Source: Ipomoea triloba (lineage: Eukaryota; Streptophyta; Magnoliopsida; Solanales; Convolvulaceae). Taken from it: DNA of 64,000 nucleotides. The stretch lies in contig NC_044927.1 in NCBI RefSeq assembly GCF_003576645.1, forward strand, positions 17,755,474 through 17,819,473, in the 5' to 3' direction. This document shows, in pieces, positions 11,340-23,878 of this stretch. Positions within the stretch are counted from its first letter, which is position 1; each line of letters begins with the position of its first letter. The notes beneath the pieces are model-generated. The model saw nothing but the letters and a program-made list of their open reading frames with translations. It searched no databases and was not told the DNA's origin. The position numbers were made by a program, and so were the translations under genes.

Positions 11340-11569
11340 GATTAGAAAGATGCACACATTGTTACTACGGGTAAATATTTCCAGCAAATCAGAACCACAA
11401 CGAACACATAGAACGGAGCAACACTTACCATATCCTCTAGTGATTCACCATATTTCAACTTCTTTGCTGTCGGAGCAGACATGTTATCAATGACCTCATA
11501 CCGAAAATTATGAAAATCAAAGCAGAGTAGGAAATAGTGATCACACCGTAGGATGAGAAAAAATAAAAC
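10928..11569 (-). pseudogene. Ulp1-type cysteine protease, last two exons
   Basis: Two exons can be built on the minus strand: 11569-11429 (acceptor AG at 11571-11570, donor GT at 11428-11427) and 11227-10928 (acceptor just before 11227, stop at the left end). The first carries DHYFLLCFDF, with the catalytic His of the C48 peptidase family, followed by RYEVIDN. The second carries the catalytic Cys in NKIDCGVY. His-Asp-Cys order and spacing fit Ulp1/SENP desumoylating proteases. Upstream exons could not be traced with confidence, so it may be the tail of a transposon-borne gene. Whether it is expressed is unknown. Confidence 0.6.
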
Positions 11570-11574
11570 CTAAG

Positions 11575-12592
11575 AAAAAAAAACAAGAAAGAACAAACCT
11601 TAACAATCAACAAAAAAAAAAAAAAACAACCAAATTACCAAAATGCACCCACAGAGCACACACCGATATTAAAATGTGCACACACCCATATTAAAATAAT
11701 GTGCCCCACCCTACTCATAATCCAACGAACTCCAGAATACACCAATACATAACAGAAACCAGAAGGTGCCATCTATATCAAAACACAACCCCTACCATAA
11801 CTTGTAGGATCATTAACATTCAACAACCCGTAACATACTGCACACGCTAAGGATGAACATGACAACAGGAAGGAACAAAAATAAAGTACTAATCAACCCC
11901 CTAAACTAATTTCAGCGAAAACACAAAAATACAAAAAACGATGAAACAATAGGCCAGAAACAGCAAAAAAATGCAATGCTAAAAAATACAGGATTGGAAG
12001 TTTGAAATTAAGGACGAACAACAGAACGTGAAGGATAAAAAATACAGCAGTAATCAAACCCCTATTTCGAGCAGAAACCCAGCAAGCCACCCACCCCCTA
12101 CCACACAAGATGCCTAAGACGACAACAAGCATCAGCAAACCCCCTCCCCCAAATCGAACACAAACACAAAACACAAGAACACCAAACCAAAAAATTGAAA
12201 AACGACAAAATGGGGAGAATAAAAATACCTCGGCCGACACCCCTAACAGGTGGTCCCGGGGCGCTTGGCTTCACTGCGGTCCCCACCGTCCCCCATCACT
12301 ACGCAAAGACCACACTTGGAATGAGAGAATGCCGGTGACGCGCACAGAGAATGCGAAAAGAAGCAACAAGAACGGGTGACCCCAAAATTATTCGCGTGTG
12401 ACGACAAACTCGGCCAGGCTAGGTTACAGTAGTAAAAACCCAAAATTACCCCACCCAAATAATAAAAACGTCTGGAAGGAAATAAAATGCCTCAAATTAA
12501 AAGGAGCAAATCATAACCATCAAAATCTACCATCTAACGGTCCCATTTAGTCCACACATTTTTATTTTAAGGAGTGTTTTTACATGAATGTA

Positions 12593-12596
<4 letters not shown>
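11575..12596. other. Presumed upstream part of the Ulp1-bearing element
   Basis: This is purine-rich, A-rich sequence with scattered gtgcacac words and a GC-richer patch at about 12230-12370. Several frames of 60-115 codons exist on both strands, but none shows a recognisable domain, and I treat them as chance frames. No terminal inverted repeat was found for a parent transposon. Confidence 0.35.

Positions 12597-12648
<52 letters not shown>
12597..12648. repeat. (TA)n microsatellite
   Basis: This is an uninterrupted TA dinucleotide run that abuts the foldback element on its right. Confidence 0.95.
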
Positions 12649-12651
<3 letters not shown>

Positions 12652-12653
12652 TC

Positions 12654-13055
12654 ATATGAGATCACTTGTTTAGGTAAGATCGTGAGATCAGATCTTGTGC
12701 ATCCATTTAATAATTTAGTGGTACGGTCTAGATTGATTTAAGATGCTAAGTTGAAGTGTGTGCGAACGGTAATAAAATGTGTGCGAATGGTGATTAAGTG
12801 TGTGCGGACGGTGATTAAATGTGTGTAAACGGTGATTAAATGTGTGCAAAGGATGATTAATGTACAAGATTTGATCTCAAAATTTTTTAATGGTCTAGAT
12901 TGATTAAGATTCCAAGTTGAAGTGTGTGCGGACGGTGGTTAAATGTGTGCGAACGAAGTGTGTGTGTGTGTGTCAATCAATCTAGACGATTAAAAAGTAT
13001 TACATGAATGCACAAGATGTGATCTCACGATCTTACCTAAGCAAGTGGTCTCATT
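12654..13055. mobile_element. Foldback/MITE element next to a (TA)n tract
   Basis: The outer ~50 bp are inverted copies: left gatcacttgtttaggtaaga then tcgtgagatca, right tcttacctaagcaagtggtc preceded by tgatctcacga. The interior is a string of degenerate ~20-bp units (tgtgtgcgaacggtgattaa and variants) in one orientation, ending in a short (GT)n. It is bounded on the left by (TA)n. It codes for nothing. Confidence 0.75.
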
Positions 13056-14709
13056 GGAACCCTATCCTTATAATGTGTTTTCTTTATCATATTAATTATG
13101 TTTCATATTTTGTTATAAATATTTTTATAAAGTTTTGATGTGTTTTATTTTTTGCCTATATTCAACAATATTTATGACTATATTTAAGTGTTTCATTTTT
13201 TTTTCAAACTATCTCTTTTGTTTTAGTGTTTCGCCCCCACTGAAAAAAATTTCTGAATCTGCCTTGATTCAACGTCCTACTATAACACTGAGTGCTATGT
13301 AAGTATAAAGAAATAAAATTGTCATTTCGCTACTAGCTATATAACTTTTGAGGTAATAATAAATATAGATCCTAACAAAAAATATACATTCAACAAAAAT
13401 CCTCTATACATTAGTTTGTTACAACTAATTTTGCCGCCCTCTTCCTACCTTCGTCACCTTTGTATATATACTCCATGTACGCATAGCTTCAATACATTCA
13501 GATATTTTATCTTCCCATTTTTACTTCAATCTCTCCTTCGATGATCACTACTGCCTAGCGCCATCATCAACTCTACATGGTATGGAGGCTTCAGGCTTGC
13601 ATGGAATTACTTTTTTTTTTTTTTTACATTGGGCAATATACACTGCAGGTTGTGGCCGGAGGTTGATTTGTGTATAATTGATGTCGACTCTTTTTACGTC
13701 ACTTTAATAACCAATGCAAAAAAAAAAAAATAATAAATGATGTAAAAGCATTTCATCACTTTGCACATTACAAAATATATTACAAAATAAAATATTATTC
13801 AAACAAGAAAATCAAAAGACTTTCATTATATTTTGCACATTTTCATGTACAAAATTTTAAAATATAAAACTCTATTCACCCCTGCTCGGCTTCTACATTA
13901 GCTTTTAGTTTATCTCCAATACAAGTATAGAACACACATTACAAGGTGAGGATACTTATTTTTTTTACAAGGTGTAACAATAATTGGAATTTGAATTAAT
14001 GTATTGGAATTTAATGTAATTAGTTAACTGATTGCAAAGTTTTTTTAGGATTATAGTACTATTTTAGGATTATAGTACTATTTTAGGACTGTGGGTCTTG
14101 TGAGGCATTTTTTGTTGTTAGGCAATAATATATACTTTGTAAAATGTATTTTCCAAGGACCCTTAGTATGTATTGGCTACTCAAGTTCTCAAAAATAACT
14201 TTTTTATTGTAATACTAACTGTTGAGGGTCACCGAAAAATAGGAGGAAAATGGTGGGATAAGTTTTATAAATATTGTAAACTTTAAAGTTTACAATAATT
14301 ATAATATTGGACCCGTGCTTTTTTTTACTTACTAATTTTGATCAATCTTAATACTTAAATTCATTTATTCATGCTCAAATTGGGATATTAAGTTGAAAAG
14401 GACGAAAATACCATTAACAATTTTAAATTTTTGCACGTTTTAAACGTATGGGTGACCGGTGCGATGAATTTTGGCACTAAAACAATAGTCGGGGATGAAA
14501 ATTGGTACTAAAACAATAGTTATGGGACCAAAATTGGTAGAAATTAAACATGTGGATCAAAATTGTCATTTTGGTAATAATCATGGGAACAAAATTGGTA
14601 TTTGCTCATTCATAGTTGATAAAGTCAGCATATCATATCATCATTGAAAAACAAACAATTATGATATGATTAATATTACTCCGTATTAAAGTAAGAATTT
14701 TAAATATTA
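13056..14709. other. AT-rich stretch without gene
   Basis: Only homopolymer tracts, a small direct repeat (aggattatagtactatttt near 14045 and 14066) and a fragment with 'accaaaattggta' words (about 14450-14600) are seen. The fragment resembles one arm of the long-TIR MITE family. There is no supported coding sequence. Confidence 0.5.
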
Positions 14710-14785
14710 TAAATTATCGGCAAAAACTTGTGTGAGACCGTGTCACGGGTCTCAATCCGTGAGACGGGTCGGATTTTTAATAATA

Positions 14786-16390
14786 GAGTTTTTTCTCAAA
14801 ATGGTCCTTCAACTATTGCTCATTCTCAATTTTGCATTTCGACTTTCAATTGCACCTAATGTGGTCCCTCGACTTTCAAAAACTCACCCAATTTGGTCCT
14901 CCGTTACATATTCCGTCAAATCAGTGTTAAAATGGAGGGCATTTTCGTCCATTTACCTATTGTTAGCCTAATAAACATTGAGAAATAGTTGAGGGACCAT
15001 TTTGAGAATAGTCAAGAGACCATTTTGGGAAAAACTATTTTATTTATTTCATTTTTGTTTATTTTCATTTTTTAGACTCTATAAAATAAGAATTTCTATA
15101 CATTTTTTTTCTTACAAATATAAATAGTTAAAATCGTGCAATCCATCCTAAAAATTTTTAACTTTTTTATAGACTTTTTCCCTCTATCTAAATATACAAA
15201 CTATTCCTATGCAGATTTACAATAAGTTTCATAAATTTTATAAATACTCATTTTTTTAGCACCGATTAAAATAATTTTTAGTCACATCCGTAGTACTAAA
15301 TATATTACTTTGGATTTTTTTATAAATAAGATATAATATTATTAAACTCAAATAATTACAAATAATGTGCCCACAACACAAAATATTTTATGATTGACTT
15401 AAAAATTAACTATAAATTTTATTGTTGAATACAAATTGACAATTATTAAATATTATTTATAATAATTATTGTGTCCCGTGTAATATACTAAAATTATTAG
15501 GTAGGATTTTTATAATTAAGGTATAATTTAATTAAATCAAAATTATTAAAAATAATGTGTCCACATTACAAAATAAATTATACTTGCCTTAATAATTAAT
15601 AATTAATAAAAAAAAATAAGAAGAGGAAAACATATAAAAGATGTCATATAATATCTTAAATAATGTAAATTAATAAAAAATTTAATAATTACTTCGAAAT
15701 CAAATACATAAAATATTGCAGGAAACATTGACGAGATTGTACTTTTCGGCTCACCTGAGAAGTTTACTAGAAAAATTTACCTTTCGGTCCAATATTTTCC
15801 ATACATTTTACACTCTTTGGGTGTCTACGCTTGAAAAAAAATATTATTTTCAATGGTAAAAGTAATATTTAATGTGATACATAGTGATTGATTGTCTATG
15901 AACATTAAAAAAAAAAAAAGAAGTATATGAGTATTTATGAAATTTACGGAACTTATTGTAAAACTTCATAGGAATAGTTTTTATATTTAGATGAGAAAAG
16001 TCTGTAAAGAAAGTTAAAAATTTTGAGGTTGGATTGCGCGATTTTAACTATTTATATTTGTAAGAAAAAAAAATGTATAGAAATTCTAATTTTATAGTGT
16101 CTAAAAAATGAAAATAAACAAAAATGAAATAAATAAAATAGTTTTTCCCAAAATGGTCCCTTGACTATTCTCAAAATGGTCCCTCAACTATTTCTCAATG
16201 TTTATTAGGCTAACAATAGGTAAATGGACGAAAATGCCCTTCATTTTAACACTGATTTGACGGAATATGTAACGGAGGACCAAATTGGGTGAGTTTTTGA
16301 AAGTCGAGGGACCACATTAGGTGCAATTGAAAGTCGAAATGCAAAATTGAGAATGAGCAATAGTCTAGGGACCATTTTGGGAAAAAACTC
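14786..16390. mobile_element. Long-TIR Mutator-type element nested in the Pack-MULE
   Basis: The 1605-bp element starts GAGTTTTTTCTCAAAATGG and ends CCATTTTGGGAAAAAACTC. Terminal arms of several hundred bases pair almost base for base (ggtcctccgttacatattcc / ggaatatgtaacggaggacc; ttgttagcctaataaacatt / aatgtttattaggctaacaa). The 9-bp duplication TTAATAATA is perfect at 14777-14785 and 16391-16399. The centre is AT-rich and non-coding. The insertion split the Pack-MULE's left TIR region from the ARF fragment. Confidence 0.9.
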
Positions 16391-16399
16391 TTAATAATA

Positions 16400-17495
<1,096 letters not shown>

Positions 17496-17499
17496 ATGT

Positions 17500-18890
17500 A
17501 TAATTAACACTTTAAGTCTTAAATACCCTACTTTATAGCATAAATTTAATACTTCATAACACAAATCTAATAAATAGTTTATATGTAAATATATTAATAC
17601 CTATAAGCATTAAACACAATACTTTATAGTCTAAATGTATTACTTCATAGCACTAATATAGTACACATGCAGTTTAAGGTAGATATATTCAACACATTAA
17701 GTCTTAAACACTGTACAATACTTTATAGTCTAAATGTAATACTTCATAGCACTAATCTAGTATGCAGTTTAAGATAGATATATTTAATACTTTAAGCCTT
17801 AAACATAATACTTTATAGCCTAAACGTAATACTTCATAGCTCAAATCTAGTGTACAGTTTAAGGTATATATATTTAATACTTTAAACCTTAAACACAATA
17901 CTTTATAGCCTAAGTGTAATACTTCATAGCCCAAAGCTAGTATACAGTTTAAGGTAAATATAGTTAATACTTTAAGACTTAAACAAAATACTTTATAGTC
18001 TAAATGTAATACTTCATAGCACAAATCTTGTATACAGTTTAAGGTGAATATATTTACTACTTTAAGCTTAAACACAATACTTTATAGTTTAAATTTAATA
18101 CTTCATAGCACTAATATAGTGCATAATTTAAGGTGGATATATTTAATACTTTAAGCCTTAAACACAATACTATATAGTCTAAATGTAATACTTCATAGTA
18201 CTAATCTAGTATACAGTTTAAGTTGAATATATTTAGTACTTTAAGCCTTAAACACAATACTTTATAGCTTAAATTTAATACTTCATAGCACAAATCTTGT
18301 GTACAGTTTAAGGTGAATACATTTAGTACTTTAAGCCTTAAACACAATACTTTATAGTCTAAACGTAACATTTCATAACACTAATCTAGTACATAGTTTA
18401 AGACTTTAAGGTGGATATTTTTAGTACTTTAATCGTTAAACACAATACTTTATATTCTAAACACAATACTTAGCCTAAATATAATACTTCATAGCCAAAA
18501 TCTAGTATACAGTTTAAGGTACATATATTTAATACTATAAGCCTTAAATACAATACTTTATAGCCTAAATGTAATACTTCATAACCCAAATCTAGTATTC
18601 AGTTTAAGGAAAATTCAATTTAATACTTTAAGCCTTAAACACAATACTTTATGGTCTAAATGTAATACTTCAATTCATAGCACTAATCTAGTACATATAT
18701 AGTTTAAGACTTTATAGATATATTTAATACTCTAAGCCTAAAACACAATACTTTATAGCCTAAATGTAATACTATATAGCTCAAATCTAGTATACAGTTA
18801 TAGATATATTTAATACTTTAACCCCTAAACACAATACTTTGTTCTCTAAATGTAATACTTTATAGTACAAATCTAAAACAAATATATTTA
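17500..18890. repeat. Tandem array of ~90-bp units
   Basis: About 14 degenerate units follow each other. Each contains taatactttaagccttaaac, then acaatactttatagcctaaa, tgtaatacttcatagc and ctagtatacagtttaaggt. Phase marks at about 17789, 17873, 17965, 18053, 18144, 18232 and 18324 give spacings of 84-92 bp. The minus-strand frame of 107 codons at 17752-18075 is the translation of three units and is not a gene. Confidence 0.9.
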
Positions 18891-19289
18891 ATTCATACAT
18901 GAATTACTATTTTAATTTCTTTTCTGATCGTAAACATATATGATCAATTTGATGATGTTATGTTGTTGGGAATTGAAAAGCATGAAATGCTAAGGTGAGA
19001 TATGCCTAAAGCAATCTAGTACGTGTTATATGCATGGAAGGGGTGTTCATAAGAAAAATTATGGGAGTATATTAATGACTTAATTGCAGAAACGTGGAAA
19101 AAACTGAATGCATAATTATGGATGAGGATAGAGTGTCTTCCCCTTCTCAAGGAGTTTAAGAGAACAGTGGCTCATTCTGGTATTGCTCAATTTATATATC
19201 AACACGAAGACGCATTGATGTCCGCCCAGATAAGAACAAGAATCGCATTGTGGCTCTATTCTTTGAACTCATACACTATGACCCAAATT
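18891..19289. other. Possible second captured fragment in the Pack-MULE
   Basis: Between the array and the right TIR, a GC-richer stretch (about 19130-19275) has an open plus-strand frame of roughly 45 codons (…LLKEFKRTVAHSGIAQFIYQ…). I do not recognise it. It may be an exon piece captured by the element. Confidence 0.3.
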
Positions 19290-19442
19290 GTATAAACCCG
19301 ACCCGTCTCACGAATTGTGACCCGTGAGGCGGTCTCACACAAGTGTTACCCTAAATTATCATATATAGTTATGATAATATTTAATTAGAAGTTTTTTTTA
19401 ATTACTACTGACTCTATTACATTGTAGCATCTTGTTTATATA

Positions 19443-19475
19443 CTAGTTTTTTCACACGCGTTGCGCGAATAGGAT
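19443..19475 (-). mobile_element. Candidate Helitron 3' terminus
   Basis: Read on the minus strand, CGCGCAACGCG (a small stem-loop) is followed ten bases later by CTAG and then host T. This matches the Helitron rule of a hairpin shortly before a CTRR end inserted before T. The body would extend to the right into AT-rich sequence. No matching 5' end was identified, so its length is unknown. Confidence 0.4.
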
Positions 19476-20090
19476 AATGACCAATGTTTATTTTTAAATA
19501 AGTATTTCAAAGTATATCAATAGAAGATTATATAGGAGATTTTCATGCATATGTAATTGAATATTGAGTTTTTTTTTTTTGAACCGGTAATTCAAAGTAT
19601 ATGAATGCAAGATAATATATGAGAGGTTGATTATAATGTCACTAAAATAAATGTTTGCAATTTTGTAAAACTGATAGTCTAAATACTTAGCTTAGTCTAA
19701 AAATAAATAATACTTTTAATAATAAAATCTTATACATTTTAAATCATATTAATAAATAAATAAATACGATTTACCTTTAAAGTGAACAACTGTGATGTAG
19801 TCCAAAAAATATTATGAGGTAGCTTACCGCTTCAATTCATTGAGTTATTTGAATGTCTTATTTGTCAACAAATCCTCTCAAAGTAGTTAATATGATTGAC
19901 TTCAAATTATTTTTAAAAAAATTCTATCTTATTAATAGAATACTTGGTAAATAAATATATAACATTATTTTGTATTATAACTTTGTATGGAGTATTTAAT
20001 TACAAGATAGTGTAAAAAGATGACAATGAATAATTTAATGAATATAATTAGTTAATGAATTTGAAGGTACATAATCTTTGCATCGTATAT
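19476..20090. other. AT-rich, possibly Helitron interior
   Basis: There are no coding frames or repeats beyond short poly-T and poly-A runs. Confidence 0.35.
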
Positions 20091-20091
20091 A

Positions 20092-20292
20092 ATAAAGATA
20101 ATATAACTAATGAAATTATATCTCTTTTCAAATTTTTGATAATGGATAATTTTTATTGTAGAAAATAAATACAACATAACTAATGAAATTATATATCTTT
20201 TTAAATTTTTTGATACAATTATTATAGAAAATAAAGACAATATAACTAATGAAATTATATCTCTTTTTTAATTTTTTGATAATGAATATTAT
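20092..20292. repeat. Three-unit tandem repeat (~65-75 bp)
   Basis: The word aactaatgaaattatatctc followed by (t)nttttgataat recurs three times. Small indels separate the units. Confidence 0.75.
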
Positions 20293-21120
20293 TTTTTGAA
20301 TAAAGACATTGTAAACATCGAATTTAAATTAAAGAAATGCATATGCATGTATTATTTTTTGTTATAGCTACTAATTTATTTTAATCTAATAAGAATAATA
20401 GATTGGGTACTTACCTTTCAATAATATACTCTATCATATTCGTACTATATGTTTAACAATTATGTGAACTCTGATTGGGATGGGGTTTGAACCTAAGACT
20501 TTTCTTATAGAAATTAATGGGTAAGTTAAAAGTTAACGGAATATTCCGTTAATAAAGTTTATATTAACGGTGGGGTTATTTAAGGAAAGAAAATAATATA
20601 ATAAAGGGTAAAAGAAGAAAAATCATAAAAAATTACTAAAATCAAAATAATATGAACCATTCATTTAAGTAAATAATTACTACCAACATCTTTTTTTTCC
20701 CTTTAGAGCACTAACATTATTGGCTCTTATTAAGATTGTAGATGTAGATGTAGATACAAATTGTACGTAGTACTAAAAAAAAATCAATTTCATTCATATT
20801 ATTAAGAATATTCTACCAGGTAAATTCGATATAATTACATACAATATCAAACATACCCCATACAATTATATTATTGCAATATTATTATTCTCTACCTTCC
20901 TATTGGATGGTCTCACTTTACACTACCAACCATTTATGATTTCTATAAATCCCAAGCCAGCCATTTGTGATGATCTGCAAGTTGAATAGTCTTGTACCAA
21001 CCCCATCCCCAACCCATGGGGCCTTGGGTCTCTATATATTTCCTTAGCTTGCCTCAAACATTGGATCGTCCATTCCGGCGACATACTATACAGCTCCAAA
21101 ATGGAATCTCAGAGCTTTGC
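20293..21120. other. Non-coding stretch
   Basis: No gene recognised. The part at 20940-21060 is less AT-rich (ccccatccccaacccatggg) and may be residual genic sequence, but no frame is convincing. Confidence 0.35.
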
Positions 21121-21127
21121 TAAGCTA

Positions 21128-21258
21128 GCTGAAAGAAAAACTTGCAGCTATGTGTGAAGAAAGGGCTACGATAGTATCCTTTAGTTGCCCTCTCATCACA
21201 CATGCTTGCAAGTGTCTCTTTCCTCTTCTCCATAACTTCAGTACTCAAGCATATATAC
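21128..21258 (-). pseudogene. Inverted duplication of a fragment resembling a cytokinin-receptor kinase
   Basis: On the minus strand from about 21233, MEKRKETLASMCDERAT is readable. This resembles the conserved segment just after the first membrane helix of AHK-type cytokinin receptors, ahead of the CHASE domain. On the plus strand from about 21131 a diverged copy reads KEKLAAMCEERAT after one frame change. The two face each other and would pair as a hairpin with arms of about 38 bp and a loop of some 20-25 bases. The flanking frame at 21300-21491 (minus) may be connected but is not recognised. Identity is a similarity judged by eye on a short segment. Confidence 0.35.
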
Positions 21259-21501
21259 CATCATATATAAGGTACAAAATCTTACAATTCTCCAACAACT
21301 TAACCATATCTGATCTCTAATAGACCCCACCAATTTTTCCTAACTTTCTTGGACCCAATATACTGAGAGTAACTATGATAGATCTTGGAGATATTCTCAG
21401 AGATCTTTCCCCAAATCAACTCTCCATTTTTGGTGATCATGACTCCACCATTACTGTACTCAACCAATTCATAGATATCAGTGTCAACCAAGCTGAATAT
21501 A

Positions 21502-21541
<40 letters not shown>
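21502..21541. repeat. (ATT)n microsatellite
   Basis: About 13 ATT repeats encode the poly-Leu tail of a spurious frame. Confidence 0.9.
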
Positions 21542-21544
21542 TAA

Positions 21545-22989
21545 CTTTCAAAAATTAGTGCAGTCACAAATTTCAAAACATAAGTCTGTTTATAAAATGA
21601 ACACAAAAAAAGATTAATTTCTGTTAATATATTACCATCTATTCACAATTTCACATCCTTTTTTTCTTGATTTATATCGCATGTGTAAGCATGGATGTTG
21701 CTGCTGGATGGTGGTATAAGTACAAATGGTTAGATATGATACTTACTAGGATTAGACTTAGATGCAAATTAAACCGAGCACCTTTTTTTTTAAAAAAAAA
21801 AATAATAAAATAAAATTTCACCTATTAATTGAAATTACTGTGAATAATATCATATATGTTCATATATGATATATTATGCACCTATATATATAGGACGCGG
21901 TTCAAGTGCGGAGATGCTTCAAATATTGGTATACGTCGGACTTTTTGTTTGAGTGCCCAAACATTAAGTCGTAATCCGTTTTATCCCAGGTGATCGACGC
22001 TGTAATGCTCCTAGCACCCTCGAGAGGTAGCAAATCGGTTTTAAAGAAAGTATGAGGTACACATAACTAGAATTTTCTCATTTCTTTTCGTTGGGTTTAA
22101 ATCTCAGATTTTAAAACCCTTTCTTAGTATTTATATATTTTATATAAATAAATTATTGGTTTTGTACCGTGGATTAATTTTCTATAAATTAAATCCCTTA
22201 ATATTTTGGTTTCATATCAAACTTTTGGTTGGAATTAATTTTCTAAATTAAATTCCCTTTTGTGTATATACTTATTCACCACCTACACTACTGTCGTAAT
22301 TGTTTTCATTTACTCACTTCCTTTCGCGTTTTATTACTCTCTAAAATTTCACGGGTAGAAACATATTTGGTGGACTCTCATTTATAATCCCAACTTTTAT
22401 TTCTTCTCAGAGTCTTATAGTGTTACACGAGAGCACATGCCGAGAATCTCGACAAAGGATACATGACACTTAGTTACGAGGCAATCGAATTGGTCATGCC
22501 ATGCGTAATCATTGAAAAATTAAAGTTTATGATGATTGAAAGACATTTCTCATATCTTTTGTCTGCCCAAACAAGATCGGGAATAGTAAGGAAGCACACT
22601 AAATAGCTTGGGAGATGATGAAAAAATAATCGTAAACTCCTATTATTTCACTATCATATACATTTTGATAAATTTATAATTTTGGTTCTGCCCTTATTCA
22701 TTATTGTGCATTATAAGTATTTTTTTTTGTTTTGATAAATCATCTAACCATGAACATTATATTATATAAACCATTCATAATTTGGCCATTGTGAGGTACA
22801 AACTAGCTCCCATGATAGTCTTCTCACAATGGACCACATTTTTGGGTTGCTTGTCATTTATATTAAAAGTTTTAGCTATATTTTTAGAATGGGATATGAG
22901 ATGGGTCATTGAATCCGAATTTGATTATGTTCATTAAATTATGACAAATACAACACAAAATGTAATCATAATAATATGCATTTCTAGGT
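21545..22989. other. Non-coding stretch
   Basis: The sequence is AT-rich. At 21893-21935, tatatatataggacgcggttcaagtgc resembles one end of the TA-flanked foldback family at 23.6 and 25.7 kb, but no opposite end is seen. No gene is supported. Confidence 0.35.
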
Positions 22990-22997
22990 GATCAACG

Positions 22998-23235
22998 GTG
23001 GAGGCCTGGCATTGTGGTGGTACGGTGCATGTGTACCGCGAGAAGAATATTGTGGCAGATAATTTGGCAACTCTGGTGGTGGACAACGATAAGCTATGGC
23101 GGATGGAGTTCGGTGACTCTCCTTACCAAGTGTGGGAAGTAGTGTTGGATGATAGCATGGATGCCACGAGGAAGAATTTCATAGAAGGCTAGTAAAGACC
23201 TTAGGTTTACTTCCATTCAATAAAAATAAAAAATA
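22998..23235 (+). pseudogene. LINE remnant: RNase H tail and 3' end
   Basis: The 64-codon frame reads TVHVYREKNIVADNLATLVV, matching the 'v.REaN.vAD.LA' end of the RNase H domain that closes ORF2 of plant L1 LINEs. A stop follows at 23192, then a short 3' UTR with A-rich sequence (aataaaaataaaaaat), which suggests the element's poly(A) end. Everything upstream of the RNase H tail is missing, as expected for 5'-truncated LINE copies. Confidence 0.55.
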
Positions 23236-23516
23236 ATGTGCATTTCTATTATGTCAATAAACTTTTTTTTTATGATAGGATAAACATTAATTAGATTTTA
23301 AAAATTTTCTTGATAAACATTATTCATAACAACTGTAAATGCAAACAATTTAACTTAAATTTTGTTAATGAACATTATAGGCAATGTGCATGTCTTGTAC
23401 GTGGAATACTCAAAAGTTGAATCAAATGGGGTGATTGAGTGTGAAAACATAGCAATTGATGGATTCCTTTGCTATGAATGGACGAATCCTATGGATTCCT
23501 TTTTAAAAAAGGGGTG

Positions 23517-23518
<2 letters not shown>
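23236..23518. other. Non-coding spacer
   Basis: No feature is seen. The plus-strand frame near 23362-23500 runs into the (TA)n tract and is not supported. Confidence 0.4.

Positions 23519-23588
<70 letters not shown>
23519..23588. repeat. (TA)n microsatellite, left flank of foldback element
   Basis: About 35 TA dinucleotides end exactly where the inverted-repeat element begins. Confidence 0.95.
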
Positions 23589-23590
<2 letters not shown>

Positions 23591-23820
23591 CTATTCAAAT
23601 GTGGCCGCGCCTTCCCGTGCGGCCGTGCGGTTTACACCACTTAATGTTAAGAAATGCACCACTTAATGTTACGAAATGCACCACAATGAAAATGCATTTC
23701 TTAATATGAAATGCACCACTCAATGTTATTTTTGTGGTGCATTTCTTAATATTGAGTGGTGCATTTCTTAACATTGAGTGGTGTAAACCGCACGGGAAGG
23801 CACGGCCACACCTGAACATG

Positions 23821-23823
<3 letters not shown>
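23589..23823. mobile_element. Micron-like foldback element embedded in (TA)n
   Basis: The outer sequences are inverted copies: cgccttcccgtgcgg...cggtttacaccact on the left and agtggtgtaaaccgcacggg then aaggcacggccacacc on the right. The interior consists of degenerate units aatgttaagaaatgcaccac, pointing one way on the left and the opposite way on the right, so the element is a near-complete palindrome. It sits between two (TA)n tracts with no other duplication, as described for rice Micron elements. Frames on both strands mirror each other and are not genes. Confidence 0.75.

Positions 23824-23876
<53 letters not shown>
23824..23876. repeat. (TA)n microsatellite, right flank
   Basis: The TA run continues directly after the foldback element. 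Confidence 0.95.

Positions 23877-23878
<2 letters not shown>

Noticed and set aside
17752..18075. 107-codon minus-strand frame with internal repeats
   Set aside because: It is the translation of three units of the ~90-bp tandem array; the periodic 'LCYEVLHL' wording follows from the DNA repeat.
23595..23819. Overlapping frames on both strands with Cys/His-rich wording
   Set aside because: They mirror each other because the foldback element is a palindrome; no domain is present.
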